Origin: Deltaproteobacteria bacterium
GTDB taxonomy: Bacteria > Bdellovibrionota_B > Oligoflexia > Oligoflexales > Bog-1112
Direction: 5' to 3'
Assembly (NCBI GenBank): GCA_016186945.1
Contig: JACPKR010000070.1
Location: 1 to 6,139, forward strand
Length of the DNA stretch: 6,139 nucleotides
Shown here: positions 6,009 to 6,139 of the stretch, piece by piece
Layout: every line of letters begins with the position of its first letter
Position numbering within the stretch: position 1 is the first letter of the stretch
The notes under the pieces: model-generated
What the model was told of the DNA's origin: nothing
What the model saw: the letters and a program-made list of their open reading frames with translations, nothing else
Database searches by the model: none
Program-made: the position numbers and the translations under genes

Positions 6009-6139
6009 TGTTACGCACTCCGTATATTTCTGCTAAACAATAGGGATGAAAAAACAGGATGTTGAGCTTTACACTGATTATTTGATTAGCAGTTTTGGCC
6101 CCACCACGGCAACAGGCTTGTCTTCGATGGTAGATGGTG
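6004..6139 (+). mobile_element. Right IS end, inverted copy of the left end
   Basis: Bases 6004-6138 are the reverse complement of 1-135 without mismatch. The element interrupts traE and reads rightward out of the window, opposite to the left copy, so the two IS copies point away from the gene cluster. The tip begins at ACTGATG or CTGATG, similar in its first bases to tips such as CTGATG of IS10. The far end and any target duplication are outside the window. Confidence 0.8.
6046..6139 (+). CDS. Transposase N-terminus, IS4/IS701-like (partial, right copy)
   Basis: This is the same 31-residue start as on the left, MKKQDVE then LYTDYLISSFG and TTATGL, open to the window edge. AGGG at 6042-6045 abuts the ATG, a poor SD spacing. 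The identical coding sequence in both copies, with no mismatch, implies recent transposition or one element counted twice by assembly. Family placement depends on recollection of the N-terminal motif and needs the full element. Confidence 0.65.
   Translation, partial: MKKQDVELYTDYLISSFGPTTATGLSSMVDG

Noticed and set aside
1-6139. Linear plasmid or phage genome with terminal inverted repeats
   Set aside because: The repeats contain the start of a transposase-like gene running off each edge and one of them cuts traE, which fits IS ends better than replicon telomeres.

Overview
The window is a Gram-negative conjugation (F-type type IV secretion, T4SS) gene cluster on the + strand, enclosed by two inverted copies of the same insertion-sequence end. 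Base composition is moderate (mid-to-high 40s % G+C by eye) and strong Shine-Dalgarno (SD) sites precede most genes. F-type Tra proteins with signal peptides, a TraF-like thioredoxin and a Cys-rich TraU imply a host with a periplasm, most likely a proteobacterium or relative; the sequence does not fix the genus.

Layout: positions 1-135 and 6004-6138 are perfect reverse complements. Each begins, inside the repeat, the same transposase (31 codons visible) reading out of the window, so these are the 5' ends of two outward-pointing IS copies rather than telomere-like ends. Positions 136-321 are an AT-rich leader with direct and inverted repeats, the only sizeable non-coding stretch. Then come two small proteins resembling sigma-70 region 4 (322-798 and 1272-1652) on either side of an unrecognised 135-residue protein (863-1270). 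After them runs a tightly packed transfer operon: TraU-like (1640-2638), a GspE/PilB-family secretion ATPase (2635-4215), TraF-like thioredoxin (4230-4958), TraA/VirB2-like propilin (4981-5364), TraL-like (5375-5686) and a TraE cut off by the right-hand IS (5694-6008). Genes overlap or lie 7-22 bases apart, apart from the 64-base gap after the first gene; no terminator is evident, so this looks like one transcription unit.

How the genes fit together: TraA, TraL and TraE belong to the F-pilus assembly machinery, TraU is a periplasmic disulfide-rich transfer/pilus protein, and TraF is the thiol-redox or structural helper expected alongside it. The unusual member is the ATPase. F-type systems lack a VirB11 ATPase, yet here a GspE/PilB-type motor is translationally coupled to traU, and its N-terminus carries two 24-residue motifs separated by exactly five residues, as in c-di-GMP-binding MshEN domains. 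The two sigma-region-4-like proteins at the head of the operon are candidate dedicated regulators. Together they suggest a conjugation or pilus system with its own transcription control and perhaps second-messenger control of its motor. The copy seen here is probably crippled by the IS in traE.
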